Below, in pieces: positions 22,419 through 25,942 of a stretch of DNA of 25,942 nt. The notes beneath the pieces are model-generated. The model saw nothing but the letters and a program-made list of their open reading frames with translations. It did no database searches and was not told where the DNA came from. How positions within the stretch are numbered: the stretch's first letter is position 1; every line of letters starts with the position of its first letter. The stretch is taken from positions 1-25,942 of IMG/VR virus record IMGVR_UViG_3300015371_000151. One strand, given 5' to 3'. The DNA comes from a virus. The translations under genes and the position numbers were made by a program.

Positions 22419-24235
22419 TATTTAACACTACTGTCTGTATAAGCCGCCGATCCTTGTACGTTTCTATTAGCCCCTACAGGAATGTAGGTGAGATCAAGAG
22501 AGTCAATAAAGTTAACTCCGTCAACGTAGTTATTAACGTTCCCCATCTGCTCAATAGGGGGATTTTCTACGTCCTCAGTCTCGAAAGTAAACTGAATCGC
22601 TCGTGCTCTTTTGTCCACTGTTATCCTATAAGGTGTACTGTATTTCTCTGGCGAGTGTACCTTCTGAATAACTCCGCTTGAAGAAACTGACAATACGGAG
22701 TTAGGGCTAAAGTCTACGGTCGTCTTATAAGGGGTTTTGTTCAGAACCTCGTCCCCCTCCTGCCTCCACCCGAAGTACCCGCTCATAATGAAGTGTCGGA
22801 AGCGCTTATAGAAGTCTCTAGGTCCAGCATAAATGACCCCAGTCTTAAGTTTATAGTACGGAACCTGTCCTGTAATAGTGCTACCAGTACCATTATAGAC
22901 TCTTATGAACTGATCTAATGTCGCTTCTCCAATATAAACTCGCTTCGAGAGGACCATCAAAGGGCCATAGTCAGCCAGCCAAGCCGTTGTGGACGATCCT
23001 AGAGCGTCGAAGGGCATTAGTAGGTACTGATTAAGGCTGTCAGCAATAAGAGGGGGAGCCTGATTCAGCACCGCAAACTGGTTCTGTGATTGAGTTCCTA
23101 GTAGGTCAAATCGGTATCTAGTCCACGCACCAGTGTTAAAGTGGTACACGTACCAGCACGTTCGAGGATTAGTGGTCGAGAAATTGTAAGCGTGATAGAG
23201 CAATCCGTAGTCTAAGTTTATCAAAAACACGGTTTCTCGCCTCTGCCGACCCAGGTGCAGGGGGGTCCCGATGGGCCTCAAATCCTCATTAATGATCTCA
23301 TATACCTCATCCTGGGTCCCTAAAAATAAACGCCCATTCGATTCTGCCCAAGAACCCGTACCGTAAAGGTCCCCACTGAACGTTACTTGCCTCAGTTGCC
23401 CGTCAACTCCTGGGTCAGTAATGAAGTCAAACCGCCAAATCCGCGACTCTGCATCAAAAATCCACAGTGAATCCTGATGTATTATCATATCAATAATATT
23501 AGCCTTCGTCGATAACTGGAAGTTACCTCCGTCTGGACTAGCAAAAGTAGTCGGGTCAGTTGCTTTACTGTAGTAAATAGTACTTGAGTCAATAGCGAAA
23601 ACTCTGTCTTTCCAGACAAGAGCCTGAGATAATCCTACCCCGAATGCGGGCTTCCCTGTAGGTAAACCTGTTGCAGTAAAGTCCGTAATAGCCGTTGGAG
23701 TAGTAGTCCCTTGAGCCGCCTGAAATCTAAACGCTGCGGCTGAGTCGTCTCGGTAAACGAACCACTGTCCGTTATATAATATTGCCGTTAATCCCGCAGG
23801 AGGACTTGCCGAAGTAATAGCCTTAGTCCACCGCATCTGAGTGTTCTTGCCGTAAATCTGATAGAAGATAAATGTAGTCGGACTAGTAACAGTAGGCCGA
23901 ATAGCGTAAAGAACCGAACTAGCAACTCCGTCAAAGAAAGCCTGCTTACCTGATACGATAAAATGGCTTCGTCCACTAGCCGAGTTAGTAAAGTCCCCAC
24001 TATTCTGACCGACTACTGGTAATACCGGATCCCGAGCAACAAGCCGCCCGTCCCCTACAGGGCGCAGGTTACAGATATCATCGACGTATCCTTCTATGTT
24101 ACTACGCCGCTGGTAGGATAGCACCGCTCCGTAAGTTCCAACAGGGTATTCGGAGTTATCTCCTGCTTCAAAGTTAGCGGCATCCATGCCATTAGACCAA
24201 TCAATAGGGATTGACTGGTCGTGAGGTCCGTACAT
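22418..24235 (-). CDS. Beta-propeller-like virion protein, candidate tail nozzle (605 aa)
   Basis: The N-terminus has ICNLRPVGDGRLVARDPVLP (about 54-73), similar to the NLRPxGDGxL start seen in podoviral tail nozzle proteins (P22 gp10, T7 gp12 type). Repeated beta blades follow: LVWKDRVFAIDSSTIYYSKA (about 211-230), IIHQDSLWIFDAESRIWRF (about 250-268), ESNGRLFLGTQDEVYEIIN (about 293-311), and TCWYVYHFNTGAWTRYRFD. These W-x-F-D and Y-x-I blades suggest a six- or seven-bladed propeller. A C-terminal beta domain (450-605) follows. Its place between terS and terL is unusual. An alternative is a general surface or fibre component. Confidence 0.72.
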   Translation of the reverse strand: MYGPHDQSIPIDWSNGMDAANFEAGDNSEYPVGTYGAVLSYQRRSNIEGYVDDICNLRPVGDGRLVARDPVLPVVGQNSGDFTNSASGRSHFIVSGKQAFFDGVASSVLYAIRPTVTSPTTFIFYQIYGKNTQMRWTKAITSASPPAGLTAILYNGQWFVYRDDSAAAFRFQAAQGTTTPTAITDFTATGLPTGKPAFGVGLSQALVWKDRVFAIDSSTIYYSKATDPTTFASPDGGNFQLSTKANIIDMIIHQDSLWIFDAESRIWRFDFITDPGVDGQLRQVTFSGDLYGTGSWAESNGRLFLGTQDEVYEIINEDLRPIGTPLHLGRQRRETVFLINLDYGLLYHAYNFSTTNPRTCWYVYHFNTGAWTRYRFDLLGTQSQNQFAVLNQAPPLIADSLNQYLLMPFDALGSSTTAWLADYGPLMVLSKRVYIGEATLDQFIRVYNGTGSTITGQVPYYKLKTGVIYAGPRDFYKRFRHFIMSGYFGWRQEGDEVLNKTPYKTTVDFSPNSVLSVSSSGVIQKVHSPEKYSTPYRITVDKRARAIQFTFETEDVENPPIEQMGNVNNYVDGVNFIDSLDLTYIPVGANRNVQGSAAYTDSSVK

Positions 24236-24241
24236 ATTACT

Positions 24242-24266
24242 CTCCTAAGTGAGCCCCTTATAGGAG
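24242..24266 (-). promoter_or_regulatory. Hairpin that can hide the ribosome site of the nozzle gene
   Basis: On the minus strand CTCCTA (24266-24261), which is part of the last two codons and stop of terS, can pair with TAGGAG (24247-24242), the ribosome site of the 605-residue gene. The loop has 13 bases. Ribosomes ending terS would open the stem. The pairing is only six bases, so this is a candidate for translational coupling, not a proven element. Confidence 0.45.
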
Positions 24267-24947
24267 TTCCCCTTTAATGGAAGGCCGCTGAGGGGCGGCA
24301 ACCCCCTGCGTAGAGAGTAACTGAAGTTCCCGCCCGATTGCTTCTAATACAGAAGGGTGATCTGTAGCAAGGTGCCTTGTGAGGATTTCTGTAATTTTAA
24401 TGATAACAGTTTGCACGTCAATAGCGTTGGAAGAAGTTCCGCGATATCGACCTGTGAATTCATTGATAAATTTAATAGCTTGCATGTCTCCGCTCCGAGC
24501 GGCATCAAATAAGGCTCTGTCGATTTCATCAGTATTCTCTCCGACAATTCTATCGACCCTCGTTTTTAGATAATTTAGGAAGGCGGGATCGGCTTTCCAG
24601 GCTTGGTAAGTCCTTAGTGATATTCCAAGGTCTTTGAGTTTTCGGTGATCGGGTCTAGTATCATTATAATCGAGTATTTGGTTGATAGCGAGGAGTTGGA
24701 TTGGACTAAGTACTTCTCCGTTGATGCGGGCAAAGTCTATCCCCTTATCTCTTAGATAGCCCTTAACGGTGGAGGAGTTCCATAGGTTAATCGTCTCGCG
24801 TCTAGTTAACCCTAGAGCATTTTGAATAACCTCGAAGTTAGGGAGTTCACCTTTTTGTAGAAAGACCTGCTCAACAAAGGTACAGAATTCTAATTGACCA
24901 TCAGTCATGTTCCCAGAACGATTACTCGTATTATCGGTAGTCGTCAT
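24258..24947 (-). CDS. terS: Terminase small subunit candidate (phBC6A51-like HTH)
   Basis: Residues 79-130 hold a helix-turn-helix of the phBC6A51 type: LSPIQLLAINQIL, then LKDLGISLRTYQAWKADPAF. It is followed by RALFDAARSGDMQAIKFINE and FTGRYRG (144-170), the helix and sGDxxAIKxxxEfTGR sequence that is common in small terminases of phages of Gram-positive hosts. A second helix-turn-helix-like segment may lie at 18-66. The small subunit recognises packaging DNA and feeds the large subunit. The start at 24947 overlaps the 76-residue gene by 17 bases; an inner ATG (residue 14) has a poorer ribosome site. A C-terminal segment (185-229) would contact other subunits. Confidence 0.82.
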   Translation of the reverse strand: MTTTDNTSNRSGNMTDGQLEFCTFVEQVFLQKGELPNFEVIQNALGLTRRETINLWNSSTVKGYLRDKGIDFARINGEVLSPIQLLAINQILDYNDTRPDHRKLKDLGISLRTYQAWKADPAFLNYLKTRVDRIVGENTDEIDRALFDAARSGDMQAIKFINEFTGRYRGTSSNAIDVQTVIIKITEILTRHLATDHPSVLEAIGRELQLLSTQGVAAPQRPSIKGELL

Positions 24948-25161
24948 CCTTTAGAACCTTCTCTATCTTAACTCGGTCATCTGGGTGTAGATGCGTATGC
25001 ATTTCAACAGCCCTACAGGAGGAGAAAAGAGCAGCATGGGCTGCCGAGTTACTAGGAATGAAACGGTAATAATCAAAAAGGAATGGTACTGTAATGTTAT
25101 CAGCCATTATGCTACATCCTTCTATTGTTATGTTTCCTTGTGTTATTTCATTATCTGGCAT
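24931..25161 (-). CDS. Small unknown protein coupled to the regulator (76 aa)
   Basis: The frame could begin at 25218, but I start it at the ATG at 25161. That ATG shares TGATG with the regulator stop and has a GAAGGAG site seven bases before it. A further inner ATG (MADNITVPF) has AAGGA nine bases before it and is a possible second start. The protein contains FLFDYYRFIPSNSAAHAALF, two cysteines (one in SSCRAVEMHTHLHPDDR) and a charged end VEKVLKDDDYR-like (KIEKVLKDDDYR). No family is recognised. It lies between the regulator and terS, overlapping terS by 17 bases. Confidence 0.7.
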   Translation of the reverse strand: MPDNEITQGNITIEGCSIMADNITVPFLFDYYRFIPSNSAAHAALFSSCRAVEMHTHLHPDDRVKIEKVLKDDDYR

Positions 25162-25736
25162 CAGGCTGCTCCTTCTTTTGGAGTCTTGAATAAAGGCTCT
25201 TTCATTAAGGTTCGCCATTCTCGATAAGAGTCCTGTAATCGAACCATGACTAATCCTAACTCAAGGCCCCAAAGAACATTGGATAACTGTTCGGGAACAC
25301 TTCGTGTTCGGCCAGCCTCAAATCTAATAATAGAACTAGGGTGCAGACAGAACGCCTTGCAGAACTCTAATCTTGTTTTATATCCTAGACGACGGTACCA
25401 GTTAACTAACGGGTGCTCCATAGTGTTGTAATCCAACTGAGGGAGAACGTCTAGTATATCTTTGTTCTCTTTATCTAGTCGTCGTATCTGTTGTTCCAGA
25501 ACTGAAGCACGTTGACTAGTTTGATACCGAACATACTCAGGACGAATACTCCAAGGAGTGAGAGAGTGGGAATCAAAATACCGAAGAATAGTTGGAGGAA
25601 TATCAACATAAAGACCCTGCTCCGTTCGTAGTAGTGTAGAAGTACTGACTTCAAGTATCTTAGAAAAATCTGTTATAGAAAGAGATAATCGAAGCCGTTC
25701 CTCTCTGATGGGGTTCGGTTCTATTATTGTATCCAT
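25161..25736 (-). CDS. Regulator with two helix-turn-helix units (191 aa)
   Basis: Two XRE-like units can be aligned within the protein: residues 9-57 (IREERLRLSLSITDFSKILE, then VSTSTLLRTEQGLYVDIPPT) and 108-158 (LVNWYRRLGYKTRLEFCKAF, then CLHPSSIIRFEAGRTRSVPE). Both share F-x-K...S-x-x-x-R-x-E-x-G...P. A charged coiled linker (77-98, SVLEQQIRRLDKENKDIL) lies between them. It should be a DNA-binding transcription regulator, and it stands at the head of the leftward operon facing a rightward gene. The start at ATG 25736 has no ribosome site; a TTG at 25778 also lacks one. The gene may be read from a leaderless transcript, as with many phage repressors. Confidence 0.78.
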   Translation of the reverse strand: MDTIIEPNPIREERLRLSLSITDFSKILEVSTSTLLRTEQGLYVDIPPTILRYFDSHSLTPWSIRPEYVRYQTSQRASVLEQQIRRLDKENKDILDVLPQLDYNTMEHPLVNWYRRLGYKTRLEFCKAFCLHPSSIIRFEAGRTRSVPEQLSNVLWGLELGLVMVRLQDSYREWRTLMKEPLFKTPKEGAA

Positions 25737-25754
25737 GATACCAGTGTAGGTCAA
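25726..25754 (-). promoter_or_regulatory. Candidate sigma-70 promoter at the head of the leftward operon
   Basis: On the minus strand TTGACC (25754-25749) and TACAAT (25731-25726) lie 17 bases apart, close to the consensus. The expected start, about 25719, falls inside the regulator reading frame, so this promoter would miss the ATG at 25736. A second, weaker set, TTGCTT then TACACT also 17 bases apart, would start at that ATG and give a leaderless message. Either could be used. Confidence 0.55.
25729..25741. promoter_or_regulatory. Candidate operator palindrome GTATC-CAT-GATAC
   Basis: A perfect inverted repeat with five-base arms and a three-base centre lies across the regulator start codon and overlaps the -10 element and spacer of the candidate promoter. 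A helix-turn-helix dimer bound here would block transcription. Short palindromes arise by chance, so this is a suggestion only. Confidence 0.35.
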
Positions 25755-25796
25755 ACTATTAAAGAAAGCAAGGGGCAATAGGGATGGAGGCGTATG

Positions 25797-25942
25797 ATGA
25801 CAGATATAACTAATCCTAAGATATTTGGATCGCGTAACGACATTGATACTGACTTTATACTGACTCGTGAAGGGGAGGCTGTATCCGTTATTGTTGAGTT
25901 TAAAGGACGTGATTCGCTGGAGTTAAAGAGGCTGGCTGGAAA
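25797..25942 (+). CDS. Start of a rightward gene, cut by the window edge (48 aa visible)
   Basis: The only plus-strand gene begins at ATG 25797, with GGAGG (25786-25790) six bases before it; the ATG at 25794 is also possible but lies too close to the site. The visible protein reads MTDITNPKIFGSRNDIDTDF and continues with a beta-like stretch (AVSVIVEFKG) and a charged helix. No family can be named from this piece. It is divergent from the regulator gene, with about 60 bases between the two starts, so the space holds signals for both directions. It probably begins the rightward (early or replication) genes. Confidence 0.7.
   Translation, partial: MTDITNPKIFGSRNDIDTDFILTREGEAVSVIVEFKGRDSLELKRLAG

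Noticed and set aside
25164-25218. Longer start for the 76-residue gene at 25218
   Set aside because: It would lie inside the regulator gene; the ATG at 25161 has the TGATG overlap and a strong ribosome site.
25690-25796. Rightward promoter for the plus-strand gene
   Set aside because: Only poor -10 and -35 matches were found (for example TATTAT with no -35), so none is listed.

Overview
The window is a block of about 26 kb from a tailed double-stranded DNA phage. Every recognisable gene from 82 to 25736 lies on the minus strand, so transcription runs right to left. One truncated gene on the plus strand starts at 25797 and marks a divergent junction at the right edge. No tape-measure protein, major tail-tube protein or sheath is visible. 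There is a P22-type portal, an adaptor of the gp4/SU10 kind, a probable nozzle protein, very large basic internal proteins and virion-type wall enzymes. Together these indicate a podovirus. The amidase (PGPLC segment, GRxNxxGxG segment, proline-rich tail), the scaffold and the small CxxC proteins next to the capsid gene look like those of phages of Gram-positive actinobacteria, and no spanin pair is visible. The host is therefore probably an actinobacterium of moderate GC, but this is an inference.

Layout in the direction of transcription (right to left): a regulator with two helix-turn-helix units and a coupled small gene (25736-24931); small terminase (24947-24258); a beta-propeller-like candidate nozzle protein and a His-rich virion protein (24235-21909); large terminase (21909-20212); three genes of unknown function, two of them overlapping in different frames (20134-18670); portal (18658-16652); two small genes and a LysM protein (16652-15579); a strong hairpin; scaffold and major capsid protein (15413-13402); a terminator; connector and completion-type small genes (13334-11859); fibre-type genes including a beta-helix protein and a protein with 12 repeats (11848-8551); adaptor (8549-7890); basic internal proteins, including one of 1161 residues (7849-2801); two virion-type wall enzymes, an M15 peptidase and a lytic transglycosylase (2801-1596); a lysis cassette with two small membrane proteins, an amidase and a coiled-coil protein (1596-82); and a final hairpin at 22-63.

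The genes are packed with no gap over about 170 bases. Eleven junctions are the five-base overlap TAATG (stop TAA sharing its last A with the next ATG), and others are TGATG, ATGA or GTGA, so translation is probably coupled throughout. Three genes are very short and easily missed: 16258-16410 (50 aa, SEKQRR family), 11160-11315 (51 aa, polyproline plus W-D-D repeats) and 1423-1596 (57 aa, two membrane segments).

The most unusual points are the overprinted membrane-anchored frame inside a zinc-finger gene next to the portal (18670-19381), the W-D-D repeat shared by a 51-residue protein and the repeat-rich fibre, the tandem-HTH regulator whose start lies in a palindrome within overlapping promoter elements, and a regular 20-22 residue repeat fibre. 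No CRISPR array, insertion sequence, tRNA or integrase is seen.
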